A stretch of DNA of 64,000 bases from Deinococcus seoulensis (GCF_014648115.1 NZ_BMQM01000006.1:98439-162438), one strand, 5' to 3'; numbered from the stretch's first letter, positions 23,010 through 34,919 are shown. Translations and numbers: made by a program. Notes: a model not told the origin generated them from the letters alone.

Positions 23010-23040
23010 GAGTGGCTTAGAAAGCCTTATCTCAATTCCG
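23010..23040. repeat. possible decayed MITE hairpin
   Basis: GAGTGGCTTAGAAAGCC followed by CTCAATTCCGG resembles hairpin 1 of the dispersed repeat (GAATGGCTTATAAAGCC, TTCAATCCGAG) with several changes. Ends and target duplication are missing. Confidence 0.3.
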
Positions 23041-23068
23041 GCCGCACCTGTGGCCCATCTTCAGCCCT

Positions 23069-23074
23069 TACCCT
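23069..23074 (+). promoter_or_regulatory. leaderless -10 box, DIP1984-family gene
   Basis: TACCCT with 6 bases to the ATG at 23081; no Shine-Dalgarno. Confidence 0.6.
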
Positions 23075-23080
23075 GCACGC

Positions 23081-23539
23081 ATGAAACTCGCCGAGGCCCT
23101 GATCGAACGCGCCGACCTGCAGAAACGCGCCGCGCAACTGGAAGAACGCCTCGTGAAGAACCTGCTGGTGCAGGAAGGCGAGGCCCCCGCCGAGGACCCA
23201 CAGGCCCTGCTGCGCGAGTTCGCGGAGGTCGCCGCGCGACTGGAGGCGCTGCTGCCCCGCATTCACCGCGCGAACCTGCGCGCCACCCTCCCGGACGGCC
23301 GGACCCTGACGGACGCCCTGACCCGCCGCGACCTGCTGGACCTGCGGCTGCGGGTGCTGCGCCGCGCCGCCGCGACCGCCAGCGACCGCCCCACCCGCTA
23401 CAGCAACAGCGAGGTCCGCATCCTGTCCGCCGTTCCTGCCCGCGAGTTGCAGGTGCAGGTGGACGCCCTGGCGAAGGAACGCCGGGAACTGGACACGCAG
23501 CTGCAACAGGCGAACTGGTTGACGGACCTGCCCGACTAA
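23081..23539 (+). CDS. DIP1984 family (septicolysin-like) protein
   Basis: A 152-residue, almost wholly helical cytosolic protein. It begins MKLAEALIERADLQKRAAQLEERL and continues with LVQEGEAPAEDPQALL and RTLTDALTRRDLLDLRLRVLRRA, the conserved pattern of the DIP1984 family; the C-terminus is coiled coil (VQVDALAKERRELDTQLQQANW) ending WLTDLPD. The family is annotated in places as septicolysin, but no toxin function is supported here, since it has no signal peptide. The function is unknown. A TACCCT box sets the start; a rho-independent-type hairpin follows after about 210 bp. Confidence 0.85.
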   Translation: MKLAEALIERADLQKRAAQLEERLVKNLLVQEGEAPAEDPQALLREFAEVAARLEALLPRIHRANLRATLPDGRTLTDALTRRDLLDLRLRVLRRAAATASDRPTRYSNSEVRILSAVPARELQVQVDALAKERRELDTQLQQANWLTDLPD

Positions 23540-23752
23540 GCCCACACTGCCCGGTGGGGAGCGTCCGCGCGGGCGGAGACCTACCTCGCAGCGGGGAAAA
23601 GGCTGCACCCCTGAAGACGCCGGGGCGGCGTCGCCGGACCGACCGGCCCCACCGGGCACGCCCAGCACCCCGCACACCTCACCCGGCACCGCGCACCCCT
23701 CACTCCCACGGTCTCGACGCCGGGCGCTCCCCCCAGATTCCCGGCTTTACAG

Positions 23753-23792
23753 CCCCCCGCCAGCCTCCGCACGCCGGAGCGGCGGGGGGTTT
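23753..23792. terminator. hairpin terminator between convergent genes
   Basis: Stem CCCCCCGCC / GGCGGGGGG with an inner CTCCG / CGGAG arm, followed by TTT on the plus strand. The 252-bp gap 23540-23791 holds otherwise only GC-rich sequence with no frame I can support. Confidence 0.65.
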
Positions 23793-24757
23793 CACTGCCG
23801 CGCGGCGTCCAGCGTCGCCATGAAGGCGCGCGGGTCGTCCACGTGCAGACTGACCGCCCCTGTCACCTGTGGCCGCCCCAGAAATCCATACAGCGTGACG
23901 GCCCGCGCAAAACGCAGCGTCACGTTCGCCCGCGCCTGACGGTGCAGGGGCAGCACGCCCGTCCCGCCGGACGCGCCCGCCTGCACCTGCGCGATGTCAT
24001 CCAGGGCCACGCTGCCCGTCCAGAGCAGGCCCGCATTCAGGTGCAGCCGCTCGCCCAGCACCACGCCGCGCCCCCGGAGCGCCCGCAGCTGCCCCGCGCA
24101 CCACAGCACCACCAGCGCGTTCACCAGCAGGTGCACCAGCGCCGCCCGTTCATCCCGCCCCGCCAGCATGAAATGCACGGGCACGGCCTCCATGACGCTC
24201 AGGAAGATCAGCAGCGTGAACGACGCGCCAGCCCCCGTGGATGACCGGAACGCCGTGCCACTCGGACCACGCGCCCTGCCCAGCAGGTGCGTCCACACGG
24301 CCCCCTCCCACGCCAGCCACGCGCCCAGGCCCGAGCGGGGTGTCACGCGCGACCAGGACACGATCCGCCGCTCCAGGCCATCCAGCCGCGCCGCGCCCGC
24401 CGGGAGGGGCCGCGTCAGGCCGAACGCCACCACGCCCAGCCCCACCAGCACCAGCGCCGCCGCCACCGGCCACCACCCGCGCGACAGCGGCAGCAGCAGC
24501 CACGCCACCAGCACGCCCCGCGCCAGCACCCACGCCAGCGCCTCCGGGTGCCGCTCACCCCGCAACCTCGTGCGGGACGCGATCAGCGCCGAACTCACCG
24601 TCAGGTCGAACAGCGCCAGCCCCACCAGCCAGGGCCGCACCTCCGGCGGGACCCGACCCGCCAGCAGGAACACCAGCGCCACCGTCACGCCCGGCAGCAC
24701 CCACTCCGCATTCAACCGGAACCACGCCCGCCCCGCCACCGGAACTGCCAGCATCAC
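23792..24757 (-). CDS. membrane protein of unknown function
   Basis: No family recognised. A product of 321 residues with about six hydrophobic segments (VLPGVTVALVFLLAGRV, LVGLALFDLTVSSALIA, VLARGVLVAWLLLPL, WPVAAALVLVGLGVVAFGL, FTLLIFLSVMEAVPVHFML, LLVNALVVLWCAGQL) and a C-terminal soluble part of about 90 residues resembling a PH-like beta domain (RGVVLGERLHLNAGLLWTGSVALDDIAQV, AVTLYGFLGRPQVTGAVSLHVDDPRAFM). That tail resembles bacterial membrane PH-domain proteins in layout only. AAGGGGGG stands about 7 bases before the ATG at 24754; a GTG one codon earlier (24757) is equally possible. Confidence 0.75.
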   Translation of the reverse strand: MMLAVPVAGRAWFRLNAEWVLPGVTVALVFLLAGRVPPEVRPWLVGLALFDLTVSSALIASRTRLRGERHPEALAWVLARGVLVAWLLLPLSRGWWPVAAALVLVGLGVVAFGLTRPLPAGAARLDGLERRIVSWSRVTPRSGLGAWLAWEGAVWTHLLGRARGPSGTAFRSSTGAGASFTLLIFLSVMEAVPVHFMLAGRDERAALVHLLVNALVVLWCAGQLRALRGRGVVLGERLHLNAGLLWTGSVALDDIAQVQAGASGGTGVLPLHRQARANVTLRFARAVTLYGFLGRPQVTGAVSLHVDDPRAFMATLDAARQ

Positions 24758-24849
24758 GACCCCCCTTCAGGACGCCCGGAAACAGGCTCCTGCACGCACT
24801 TGAAGTACGCCCACCGTACCCGGCGAGGGGGACCGGATTGTCCCGCCAG

Positions 24850-26136
<1,287 letters not shown>

Positions 26137-26142
26137 CCGCGC

Positions 26143-26148
26143 AGGATA
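26143..26148 (-). promoter_or_regulatory. leaderless -10 box, rarA
   Basis: TATCCT on the minus strand, 6 bases before the GTG at 26136. Confidence 0.6.
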
Positions 26149-26219
26149 CGGGCGGGACGGGCAGGGAATTGGGAGGCGGTGCGCGGTACCTGCCTCCGGC
26201 TTCCGGCGTTCACGGCTGG

Positions 26220-26225
26220 CACAAT
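26220..26225 (+). promoter_or_regulatory. leaderless -10 box, 91-residue gene
   Basis: CACAAT with 6 bases to the ATG at 26232. First base differs from the TANNNT pattern. Confidence 0.4.
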
Positions 26226-26231
26226 GACCAC

Positions 26232-26507
26232 ATGGACGAACAGACCCTGCGCCACCAGATCGAACTTGCCGACCTGCCTGCCGGGGTCCACGTGACCCAG
26301 GTGCCCGGTGCGGGCGTGGTCCTGCGCGCCACGCACGGCGAGGAACGCGGCCTGGAAATCCAGCTGACCGACAACGCAGAGCGCATGTACGGCGAGGGCC
26401 CCGCCGTGGCCACCGCCCTGACCCGCCTGAAGCAGGCGGCCCAGGCTGGTCTGCCCGCCCGCCGCGCGGACGGCACCTACGAACGGCTGGTATTCATGGG
26501 CGACTGA
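26232..26507 (+). CDS. small protein of unknown function
   Basis: No family recognised. A 91-residue hydrophilic cytosolic protein ([20 protein letters not shown], then [19 protein letters not shown] and [21 protein letters not shown]) that looks like a single alpha/beta domain without cysteines. Codon use is that of the neighbours. The ATG at 26232 lies 6 bases after a CACAAT box; no ribosome site is present. Its last 31 bases overlap the 3' end of the convergent Nudix gene, so the two transcripts are antisense there. Confidence 0.65.
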   Translation: MDEQTLRHQIELADLPAGVHVTQVPGAGVVLRATHGEERGLEIQLTDNAERMYGEGPAVATALTRLKQAAQAGLPARRADGTYERLVFMGD

Positions 26508-26980
26508 ACCGGCATCCGGGTGCGTGTCTGAACTTCGGCCTGCGCACTCAGCCATGCCCGCGCGTACTCGCCCGGCTGGCCGCGCAGGCGGGGCAGTTCG
26601 TGCGCGCCGAAGAAGGCCAGTTCCACGCCCTCGATCCCGTCGGGGGTGGGCACGCCACTCCAGGCATCCACGCGGTAGATGGCCGTGTAGAAGTGCGCCT
26701 GATGCCCGTTCGGCAGGGTTCGCAGGGGCGTGGTCAGCAGGTCCAGCAGCGTGGCCTCGTGAACGTGCAGCCGCGTCTCCTCGCAGACCTCGCGCCGCCC
26801 GGTCTGCGCAGGTGGTTCGCCCAGTTCGCACAGGCCGCCGGGCAGTGCCCGCACGTCCCGCCCGGCCAGTCGTTGCAGCAGCAGGCGGCCCTGTGGGTCG
26901 CGGATCAGGCCGCACGCACCCATCAGATTGACAGGCGCATTCCCGATCCGGGCGCGCAGGTCCGCTATGTAATCCGGCAT
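26477..26980 (-). CDS. Nudix hydrolase
   Basis: A 167-residue hydrolase of nucleoside-diphosphate-linked compounds. The Nudix box starts at [20 protein letters not shown]: the catalytic Glu residues (RREVCEE) are intact, while the usual Gly after EEx is Arg (EETRL). The N-terminus ([33 protein letters not shown]) and the [12 protein letters not shown] strand fit the fold. Deinococcus has many Nudix genes and the substrate cannot be told. The start is chosen at 26980, where homology begins; the frame stays open much further upstream opposite the DUF885-type gene, which I take as chance. A CAGACT box is 8 bases upstream. Confidence 0.88.
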   Translation of the reverse strand: MPDYIADLRARIGNAPVNLMGACGLIRDPQGRLLLQRLAGRDVRALPGGLCELGEPPAQTGRREVCEETRLHVHEATLLDLLTTPLRTLPNGHQAHFYTAIYRVDAWSGVPTPDGIEGVELAFFGAHELPRLRGQPGEYARAWLSAQAEVQTRTRMPVQSPMNTSRS

Positions 26981-27019
26981 AGACGGACAGTCTGACGGAA
27001 CCGGCCGTGCCGGGGGGCC

Positions 27020-27025
27020 TATCCT
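27020..27025 (+). promoter_or_regulatory. leaderless -10 box, DUF885-type gene
   Basis: TATCCT with 7 bases to the ATG at 27033; no Shine-Dalgarno. Confidence 0.6.
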
Positions 27026-27032
27026 GCCGTTC

Positions 27033-28211
27033 ATGACGGACATTGCAGAGCGGTACATCCGGCTGGCGCACGCCATCGACGCGCACTCGGAGGGCTTCAT
27101 TGACGGGTACGGGGGGCCGCAGGAGTGGGCGGTGCGGGAGGCCCGTGAGCCGCAGGCGCTGATGCTGGAGGCGTCGGCGTTGCTGGCGGACGTGGCGGGC
27201 GTGCCGGAGGACGCGCGGCGCGAGTGGTTGACGGTGCAGGTGCGGGCCATGCACACCATGACGCGTCTGCTGTCGGGCGAGGCCATCGCGTATGCCGACG
27301 AGGTGCGCGGCCTGTACGACATCGAGGCGCGCCGCGCGGACCTGAACGAGCTGGACGGGGCGCTGCGGGCGCTGGACGCCGCGCTGCCCGGCAGCGGCCC
27401 GCTGGTCGGGCGGGAGGAGGCGCTGCGTTCGCGGGTGGCGGTGCCGCGCGGGGACATCCTGCGGGTCGCGGCGCCGATCCTGGCCGAGTTGCGCTCGCGC
27501 GTGTCGGCGCGCTTCGGGCTGCCGGACGGCGAGGATTTCAGTATCGAACTGGTGAACGACCGGCCCTGGAGCGGGTACAACTGGCCGCTGGGGAACCTGA
27601 AGAGCCGCATCGACATCAACACGGACCTGCCGGTGCTGCTGCCGTCCCTGCCGGACCTGCTGGCGCACGAGGGGTACCCCGGCCATCACACCGAGCACGC
27701 CACCAAGGAGGCCGGGCTGGTGCGCGGGCGCGGCTGGCAGGAGCACGCCGTGCAGCTCATCAACGCGCCCGAGTGCGTGGTGTCCGAGGGAATCGCCGTG
27801 AACGCCCTGCGGGCCGTCATGACGCCGGACGAGACAGAGGCGTGGCTGACCGGGGAACTGGCGGCGCTGGCCGGGCTGGACGCCGACGACATCCGCGCGT
27901 TCCTGGCGGCGGCGCAGGCCCGCAGGGCGCTGGGCGGCGTGAGTGGCGAGGCCGCCATGCGCCTGCACGCCGACCACGCCCCGGAAGGCGAGGTGCTGGA
28001 GTTCCTGCGGACGTACGCCGTGGTCGGCGAGGCCCGCGCCCGGCAGTCGCTGCGGTTCATCGGGAATCCTACCTTCCGGTCGTACATCTTCACGTACTCG
28101 GTGGGCGGTGACCTGGTGCGCCGGGCCACTGAACGCGGCGGCAGCGACACCTTCGCCCACCTGCTGCGTGAACCCGTCACGCCGGGCCAGCTGGGCGCCA
28201 TGGGGCAGTAA
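27033..28211 (+). CDS. DUF885-type zinc-metallopeptidase-like protein
   Basis: A 392-residue cytosolic protein with the HExxPGHH-like motif [14 protein letters not shown] near residue 212, the hallmark of DUF885 proteins, which are thought to be zinc peptidases. [17 protein letters not shown] carries a downstream Glu that could be the third ligand. It is shorter than classical DUF885 members (about 550-600) and starts directly at [21 protein letters not shown] with no signal peptide, unlike many secreted relatives. A TATCCT box 7 bases upstream sets the start. The stop codon TAA is followed immediately by repeat copy 2. Confidence 0.8.
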   Translation: MTDIAERYIRLAHAIDAHSEGFIDGYGGPQEWAVREAREPQALMLEASALLADVAGVPEDARREWLTVQVRAMHTMTRLLSGEAIAYADEVRGLYDIEARRADLNELDGALRALDAALPGSGPLVGREEALRSRVAVPRGDILRVAAPILAELRSRVSARFGLPDGEDFSIELVNDRPWSGYNWPLGNLKSRIDINTDLPVLLPSLPDLLAHEGYPGHHTEHATKEAGLVRGRGWQEHAVQLINAPECVVSEGIAVNALRAVMTPDETEAWLTGELAALAGLDADDIRAFLAAAQARRALGGVSGEAAMRLHADHAPEGEVLEFLRTYAVVGEARARQSLRFIGNPTFRSYIFTYSVGGDLVRRATERGGSDTFAHLLREPVTPGQLGAMGQ

Positions 28212-28260
28212 TACGGACTGCCGTTTGTTTTGCTGACGATCCGGAACTTCACCCATCTCT
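28212..28260. repeat. MITE-like repeat, copy 2 (partial, degenerate)
   Basis: Begins TACGGACTGCCGTTTGTTTTGCTGAC right after the TAA stop at 28209-28211, matching the inverted right end of copy 6, then decays through GATCCGGAACTTCACCC. Confidence 0.65.
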
Positions 28261-28280
28261 CAACAGGAGCATGAACTGGC

Positions 28281-28910
28281 ATGACTCAACCTGACCCCTC
28301 TGATCTTCAAGTCATCTGGGAGGTCGATGGTGATTCCGTCGAACTCATGGAGCGCCTGAACCTTGACCAGCGTCCTCGACTCAGGGTCCATGCAGGGCAG
28401 GGAACGCTCTGGGAGGCGCAAGAGAAAGGAATGGACTTTCAACTGATTGAGGATCCCAGGCATGTCTTAGACCCCCTGATCGCTTTCGTAGGAGCGGAGA
28501 TCTTCACGCAGACAGACATCTTTGGGAATGACGCTCCTTGCCTGGTCGTTGGGCCGGCCTTTATAGCCGAGTTTAATCAGGAACTGCAGGACTCCTGCCA
28601 TGAAGTCAGTGTGAAAGTCGCTATGTACGGCACTGCTGACGAGTTTTCAATGGACCGTGAGCAACTCCTGAAACTCGTCCGTCCCGACGTGACTCTCTAT
28701 GCGGTCATGCCGCTGACCACGATCAAGGTACGGCGCGCCGTCAAAATGGATCAGCGCCTGTACGTGCCTGCTGAAGAGCGCCTTCCACCTTTTTTCCGTG
28801 TGCCGTGGAATAACAGTAGCGTCTTCGTGAGGAATGATATTCGAGAGCGCATTGAAACGAAAATGCGAGGGGCGAGGTTTAACTTTACAGCCCTGGCATT
28901 TGCCTGGTAG
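28281..28910 (+). CDS. orphan gene of unknown function between two repeats
   Basis: No family recognised. A 209-residue soluble protein without signal or membrane helices, rich in acidic and aromatic residues ([56 protein letters not shown]). Base composition is lower in GC than the flanks (28441-28500 has 32 G/C in 60) and codon choice is more mixed, which suggests transfer. AGGAG lies 12 bases before the ATG; another ATG at 28271 opens a seven-codon frame overlapping the start. It is bounded by partial repeat copies 2 and 3, so recombination between repeats may have delivered it. Confidence 0.65.
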   Translation: MTQPDPSDLQVIWEVDGDSVELMERLNLDQRPRLRVHAGQGTLWEAQEKGMDFQLIEDPRHVLDPLIAFVGAEIFTQTDIFGNDAPCLVVGPAFIAEFNQELQDSCHEVSVKVAMYGTADEFSMDREQLLKLVRPDVTLYAVMPLTTIKVRRAVKMDQRLYVPAEERLPPFFRVPWNNSSVFVRNDIRERIETKMRGARFNFTALAFAW

Positions 28911-28969
28911 TTGGCTGGAATGCTGCGGGCGTTGGTCGCCAGTGCCGACTTCGCAGGCCACCTGGGATC

Positions 28970-29046
28970 AGACGGACTCCGATTGAACGGTCTTTGCAGC
29001 CCATTCAATCCGAGCGGATGCGAGTAGAAGCAAAACGGGTGCCGTA
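28970..29046. repeat. MITE-like repeat, copy 3 (partial, 77 bp)
   Basis: Starts AGACGGACTCCGATTGAACGG, contains hairpin 1 with changes and GCGAGTAGAAGCAAAACGGG, and ends at GTGCCGTA. Hairpin 2 is absent. No clear target duplication. Confidence 0.7.
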
Positions 29047-29153
29047 CAACACAGGAGTGCGTGGGTTGGCGCAGGACTGCTGCCGACCTGCGCTCCCACT
29101 GCCTGCTCACCGCGCCGTGCGTACCGCCTGCTCCTTTCCTGGCTGCCGGGCGC

Positions 29154-29159
29154 TACACT
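29154..29159 (+). promoter_or_regulatory. -10 box of the RqkA-like kinase gene
   Basis: TACACT with 8 bases to the ATG at 29168; no Shine-Dalgarno, so leaderless or nearly so. Confidence 0.55.
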
Positions 29160-29167
29160 CGCGGGGT

Positions 29168-31144
29168 ATGCCGCTGGATTCGGGCTCTGTGCTGGTGGGT
29201 CGTTATGACCTGCTGGATCTGCTGGGCGAGGGTGGGAGCGCGCGGGTGTTCCGGGCGCTCGACACGCTGCTGGACCGCGAGGTGGCCCTGAAGGTGCAGC
29301 ACTCGCACGTGCCGGACTCGGACCGCGAGCGGTTCCTGCGGGAGGTGCGGACGCTGGCGCGACTGACGCATCCGGGTGTGGTGCCGGTCCTGGACCTGGG
29401 CGTGGACCCGGAGGGTGAGCGGCCGTTCTTCACGATGCCGCTCATGACGGGCGGGCCGATCACGGCGCTGGGACCGCTGGAGGACGCGCCGGGGCCGCTG
29501 GGGCGCTTCCTGACGGCGGCGTCGTTCGTGTCGCGGGCGCTGCATTTCGTGCATGCGCGCGGCATCACGCACCGGGACCTGACGCCGGGGAACGTGCTGC
29601 TGGACGATTCGGGCCTGCCACGCATCATGGATTTCGGGCTGGTGGCGCTCAGTGAGCACACGCGGCAACTGACGCGCAGCGGCGTGACGTTGGGCACTCC
29701 GGCGTACATGGCGCCAGAGCAGGCGCGCGGGGTGGGGGTGGGGCCGCTGAGTGACCTGTACGCGCTGGGCGCGGTGCTGTACCGCGTGGCGTGCGGCAGT
29801 CCGCCGTTCGTGGGCGACAGCGACCAGAGCGTGCTGTACCAGCATGTGTACGAGGCCGCGCCGGACCCGCGTGACCTGAACCCGGCCGTGCCGGACGCGG
29901 TGGCGCGGGTGCTGGTGTCGCTGCTGGCCAAGCGGCCCGAGCACCGCCCGGAGAGCGGCGAGGCGCTCGCGCACCTGTGGGCGCTGGCGCGGCGGGACGT
30001 GTGGACGGCGCACGTGCGCGGCCAGTACCGGGGTGGGCGTACCCGCACCGGCGAGCACCCGGACGGTCCGGCGCGCGTGTCGGCGCTGCGGGAGGTCTGG
30101 AGTGTGCCGCTGCCGGGCGAGGTGACGTGGCCGGCCGCCGTGATGGGCGAGGGGGATCTGGTGGCGGTCGGCACGCGCGGCGGGCAACTGGTCCTGACGC
30201 ACGCGTCGGGCCGCCCGTTCGCCACGTACGCCGCGCGGGACGAGGTGACGGCCCCCGCGACCTTCCAGGACGGGCACGTGCTGTTCGGCGCGTGGGACGG
30301 CACGCTGCGCCGCGTGGACCTGCACAGCGGCGCGGAAGTCTGGATTCACCGGGCGCGGGCGGAACTGACGGGCGCGCCCACGCTGTGGCAGGGGCAGGTG
30401 CTGGCCAGCAGCCGCGACGGGCACCTGTACGCCCTGGACGACCGCACGGGCGAATTGCGCTGGGCGTACCGGACGGGCGGGCCGGTCGCGGCCAGTCCGC
30501 TGGTGTGGGCGGGCGCGGCACTCGTCTGCGACGAGAACGGCTGGCTGCACGCGCTGGACGCCCGCAGCGGCACGCCCATGTGGAAGGTCGAGATCGGCAC
30601 GGTGCACGGCACCCCGGCGCTGCTGCCGACCCGGCCGGGCGAGGCGACGCTGGTCGTGGCGACCTGGGAGGGCGAGGTGCACGCCCTGGCGCTCAGCGCG
30701 GCGGGCGGGCGGGTCACGCTGGCAGGCAGCGACCCGACCCTCTGGACGTACGACCTGGAGGACGAGGTGTGGGCGTCCCCGGCGCTGACCGGCGCGGACC
30801 GCGAGTCGGGCGTGGCGATCCTGGCCGGGTGGGGGGGCATGGTGCGGGCGCTGCGTCTGTCGGACGGCGAGGACCTGTGGTCGCACGCCATGGAGGGCCG
30901 CGTGACGGCCAGTCCGGTCATCAGTTCCGGGATGGTGTTCCTGGCGTCCGAGGCGGGGGAACTGCGGGCGCTGGACGTGCGCAGCGGCGCCGTGCGCTGG
31001 TCGCACCGCGAGGCGCACGGCGTGCAGGCCACGCCGCTGGCGGCGGACGGCACGCTGTACGTGGCGTTCATGAACGGCACGCTGCGCGCCTACCGGAACG
31101 TGCCGCTGGGGCCGCCGCTGGGCACACTGTCCCCGCTGGGCTGA
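29168..31144 (+). CDS. Ser/Thr protein kinase with PQQ-type beta-propeller (RqkA-like)
   Basis: A 658-residue two-part protein. Residues about 12-275 are a Hanks-type kinase: glycine loop [10 protein letters not shown], lysine VALKV (K42), catalytic HRDLTPGN (D137), DFG at 155-157 and APEQ at 182-185. From about 310 follow repeated beta-propeller blades of the PQQ type ([50 protein letters not shown]). This architecture and size match RqkA (DR_2518) of D. radiodurans, a quinone- and radiation-responsive kinase phosphorylating repair and division proteins; orthology is inferred, since that genome has another such kinase. No membrane helix separates the domains, so the propeller is cytosolic. 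Confidence 0.9.
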   Translation: MPLDSGSVLVGRYDLLDLLGEGGSARVFRALDTLLDREVALKVQHSHVPDSDRERFLREVRTLARLTHPGVVPVLDLGVDPEGERPFFTMPLMTGGPITALGPLEDAPGPLGRFLTAASFVSRALHFVHARGITHRDLTPGNVLLDDSGLPRIMDFGLVALSEHTRQLTRSGVTLGTPAYMAPEQARGVGVGPLSDLYALGAVLYRVACGSPPFVGDSDQSVLYQHVYEAAPDPRDLNPAVPDAVARVLVSLLAKRPEHRPESGEALAHLWALARRDVWTAHVRGQYRGGRTRTGEHPDGPARVSALREVWSVPLPGEVTWPAAVMGEGDLVAVGTRGGQLVLTHASGRPFATYAARDEVTAPATFQDGHVLFGAWDGTLRRVDLHSGAEVWIHRARAELTGAPTLWQGQVLASSRDGHLYALDDRTGELRWAYRTGGPVAASPLVWAGAALVCDENGWLHALDARSGTPMWKVEIGTVHGTPALLPTRPGEATLVVATWEGEVHALALSAAGGRVTLAGSDPTLWTYDLEDEVWASPALTGADRESGVAILAGWGGMVRALRLSDGEDLWSHAMEGRVTASPVISSGMVFLASEAGELRALDVRSGAVRWSHREAHGVQATPLAADGTLYVAFMNGTLRAYRNVPLGPPLGTLSPLG

Positions 31145-31282
31145 CCGTCCGCAGCGCTGGCCCGGCGGCGCGGGCGTTTCACGCGGCAGTGACATTTGCT
31201 TTAACACGGCGGCCTACACTGAACGCAAGACAAGGGAGTGGACGGCCCGGCCGGTCCGCTCCGCTCACCTCTGGAGGAAGTC

Positions 31283-31705
31283 ATGCCCAATCTTGGTCCC
31301 GGTGAACTGATCGTCATTCTGCTGGTCGCGCTGGTCGTGTTCGGCCCGCGTAAACTGCCCGAACTCGGCAAGAGTCTGGGCGCGGGCCTGCGTGAATTCC
31401 GCAAGAGCACCCAGAGTCTCAAGGACGACCTCGAGGGCGGCCTGCGGGACACCACCCCGCCCGGCGCGGCCCCCGTGCAGACCATTCACGCGCCGCAGGC
31501 CGTGGCCGTCCCGGCCGCCCAGGCCGCCGTTCCCGCCGCCGACGTGCAGCCGGTGCCCGCACCCGTCAGCGCCGCACCCGTCAGCGCCGCGCAGGCCAGT
31601 GCGGTACCGGCCAGTGCGGTGCCGGCCAGTGAAGTGGTCGCCCCGGTCGGCGCCGCTCCCGCCCCGGCGGTCATCTCGACCGTCAAGGAGCCTCAGCAGG
31701 GCTGA
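31283..31705 (+). CDS. tatA: Sec-independent translocase protein TatA
   Basis: Pore-forming component of the twin-arginine system that exports folded proteins. The 140-residue product has the short periplasmic end, membrane helix ([15 protein letters not shown], residues 6-20), the hinge [14 protein letters not shown] and the amphipathic helix to about residue 45, all typical. The remaining 90 residues are an Ala/Pro/Val-rich tail longer than usual, partly built from 15-bp tandem repeats. GGAGG lies 7 bases before the ATG. No tatC is in the window. A TACACT at 31215-31220 may be the -10 box; no well-spaced -35 is seen. Confidence 0.93.
   Translation: MPNLGPGELIVILLVALVVFGPRKLPELGKSLGAGLREFRKSTQSLKDDLEGGLRDTTPPGAAPVQTIHAPQAVAVPAAQAAVPAADVQPVPAPVSAAPVSAAQASAVPASAVPASEVVAPVGAAPAPAVISTVKEPQQG
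31559..31624. repeat. 15-bp tandem repeats in the tatA tail
   Basis: Two exact units GCACCCGTCAGCGCC (31559-31588) followed by two units GCCAGTGCGGTRCCG (31595-31624), all in frame. Confidence 0.95.
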
Positions 31706-31824
31706 TCCGGCCTTCAGCGGTTCGTTCAGGGCGTCTCCATCTGCATGCGCGACCTTCATGCGCGGCGCGGGGGGGCGCCCTGCTGCGGCGCGGCATCTGC
31801 AACGGTTCTGTCAGGCGGGTTTGC

Positions 31825-31830
31825 TACGCT
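31825..31830 (+). promoter_or_regulatory. -10 box of a possible leaderless leader ORF before comM
   Basis: TACGCT with 7 bases to the GTG at 31838. Confidence 0.5.
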
Positions 31831-31837
31831 GGTCGGC

Positions 31838-31881
31838 GTGAACTTTCGCACAGTCCTTCGCGCAGTCCGTGGGGGCCGCTG

Positions 31882-31882
<1 letters not shown>
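31838..31882 (+). CDS. candidate 14-residue leaderless leader ORF before comM
   Basis: GTG-initiated frame ([14 protein letters not shown] if GTG is read as Met) whose TGA overlaps the comM ATG as TGATG. There is no Shine-Dalgarno before comM, so coupling to this frame could start its translation. Basic, arginine-rich product; evidence is positional. Confidence 0.4.
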
Positions 31883-33387
<1,505 letters not shown>

Positions 33388-33437
33388 CACGGACTCCGAT
33401 TGAACGGGCTTGATAAGCCATTCAAACAGAATCCGTA
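33388..33437. repeat. MITE-like repeat, copy 4 (50 bp internal deletion)
   Basis: Starts CACGGACTCCGATTGAACGG and ends CAGAATCCGTA, keeping both ends and hairpin 1. Flanked by TGA on both sides (33385-33387, the comM stop, and 33438-33440), a direct 3-bp duplication. Confidence 0.85.
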
Positions 33438-33524
33438 TGACGCGACCCGCATGCAGCACAGAAGTGAGCGGCACCGGAGATTCACCCCAGGTGCCGCCCA
33501 CTCCTGTCTGCGTTTATTCCTCGC

Positions 33525-33779
33525 TTATTCCTCGCTGCTGTCGCGGTTGACGGTGCCCGTACCGTCGTCGGGGCCGCTGCCTTTCTCGATCAGGTCGGTG
33601 GGGGCGACGGCGGCGATCATGCCGGTGGTGTTGGCGTTCGCCACGGCCGGAATGACGGCCGTCTCGTCGCGGCGCATGCTTTCGCCCTCGCGGGGGTCGT
33701 TGGTCAGGTTGCCGCTCTCGCGTTCGATGTCCTCGACGCTGCGGCCCAGGGGGGTGGTGTCGTGCAGTGGGTCGGTCAT
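33525..33779 (-). CDS. small acidic protein, probably disordered
   Basis: No family recognised. An 84-residue, strongly hydrophilic product (MTDPLHDTTPLGRSVEDIER, GNLTNDPREGESMRRDETAV, ending NRDSSEE) with little predicted structure except a short apolar stretch (AVANANTTGMIAAVAP). The codon bias fits a real gene. The ATG lies 6 bases after a CAGACT box and lacks a close ribosome site (GGAGG is 19 bases upstream). It sits between the comM end and the next gene without an obvious partner. It could be a Deinococcus-specific stress or spacer protein; this is a guess. Confidence 0.6.
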   Translation of the reverse strand: MTDPLHDTTPLGRSVEDIERESGNLTNDPREGESMRRDETAVIPAVANANTTGMIAAVAPTDLIEKGSGPDDGTGTVNRDSSEE

Positions 33780-33785
33780 GCGTTC

Positions 33786-33791
33786 AGTCTG
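33786..33791 (-). promoter_or_regulatory. leaderless -10 box, 84-residue gene
   Basis: CAGACT on the minus strand with 6 bases to the ATG at 33779; first base off the TANNNT pattern. Confidence 0.4.
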
Positions 33792-33962
33792 CGCTGGCCT
33801 CCTTCAGGGGCGGTGAGAGGCCCGCAGGGACGCCTTCATGCGGCGCGTGCCTGGGCGGGGGTTCGGTATGCTGGCGGGCAGGGAGTCTGGCTGGCGGTGC
33901 CCGCAGTGTCCCGCACCGTCCGTCCGGACCGGCTTTACCACCGGCTTTACCAAGGAGTGACC

Positions 33963-34919
33963 ATGACCCAGCGCCAGAGTGAACGAGCCACGCAGACCCT
34001 GCACGGCATTGGAATGACCGCCGCACCCCTCACGTCCCTGGAGCGCGACGAGGCGCTGTTCGTCCTGACGGCCGACACGCTGCTGTTTCAGGATACGGAC
34101 GGGACGCGCCGCGTGACGCTGCGGGACCTGACCCGCATTCACAGCGATCAGGAGGGGACGCTGCGGGTCGAGACTCCGGCGGGCACGGCCCTGACGGCCA
34201 GTCTGCTGGGGTTCGATCCGGCGGAGGTGCAGGCGTTCTTCGGGCAGGTGCGTGACGCCACGGCCCGCGCCAAGGAGCAGCCGGTCACGCCGCTGCCGTC
34301 GGCGGACGGCCCGAAGACCTTCAGCCCGGCGCCCACCCCGACCCCCGCGCCTGCGCCCACACCTGCCCCGGCGCCCGCTCCGGCCGCGCCGGTCGTGATC
34401 TCCTCGTCGGCGTTCTCCCCCACCCGCACCCCGGACAGCCGTCCGCAGCCGGACCCCCGTCCGGTGCCGGACCTCAGTAAGCCCCGGCCGTCCGCGCCGG
34501 CGCCCGTGGCGGCCGAGCGGCAGCCGACCCCGGCGCCCGCACCTGCTCCGGCCCCATCATCTGCTCCGGCCCCATCACCTGCTCCGGCCGTGTCACCGGC
34601 GCCCGCTCCGGTGCGGGCCGGGGCGGCGGGCGTGCCCCTGCGCGGCGCGGCGTCGGCCGTGGCGGTGCTGGCGCAGCAGGCCGACGCGGTCGAGGCCCTG
34701 ACGGGTCGCCTGCGCCTGCTGGGCGCGGTGCTGTTCGTGGCGTCGGTGGCGCTGGCGTTCTTCCAGTTCTCGGGCGCGCAGGCGCTGATGGCGCTGTGGA
34801 CGCTGCTGGCGGGCGGCGTGGGTTCGATCGCGCTGCTGGCCCTGGCGGATATCGGGCGGCTGCTGGTGTCGCTGGCCCGCGCGTCGAGCGCGTCGAGCGG
34901 GGTGATGGATGTCGAGTGA
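33963..34919 (+). CDS. membrane-anchored protein with long Pro/Ala-rich linker
   Basis: No family recognised. A 318-residue product in three parts: an N-terminal soluble domain of about 105 residues that looks PH-like ([31 protein letters not shown]), a Pro/Ala linker of about 110 residues ([15 protein letters not shown]), and two C-terminal membrane helices ([18 protein letters not shown] and [21 protein letters not shown]). GGAGTG precedes the ATG by 5 bases. Its end overlaps the start of the LysK-like gene by 11 bp, so the two are co-transcribed. The linker is encoded by repetitive GCNCC codons. An envelope sensor or scaffold is possible. Confidence 0.75.
   Translation: MTQRQSERATQTLHGIGMTAAPLTSLERDEALFVLTADTLLFQDTDGTRRVTLRDLTRIHSDQEGTLRVETPAGTALTASLLGFDPAEVQAFFGQVRDATARAKEQPVTPLPSADGPKTFSPAPTPTPAPAPTPAPAPAPAAPVVISSSAFSPTRTPDSRPQPDPRPVPDLSKPRPSAPAPVAAERQPTPAPAPAPAPSSAPAPSPAPAVSPAPAPVRAGAAGVPLRGAASAVAVLAQQADAVEALTGRLRLLGAVLFVASVALAFFQFSGAQALMALWTLLAGGVGSIALLALADIGRLLVSLARASSASSGVMDVE

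Noticed and set aside
26981..27622. N-terminal extension of the Nudix frame over about 215 codons
   Set aside because: The extension lies wholly opposite the DUF885-type gene and lacks similarity; the Nudix fold starts at 26980.
29153..31207. 684-codon minus-strand frame opposite the kinase
   Set aside because: Arg/His/Gln-rich with no fold or start signal; typical antisense shadow at high third-position GC.
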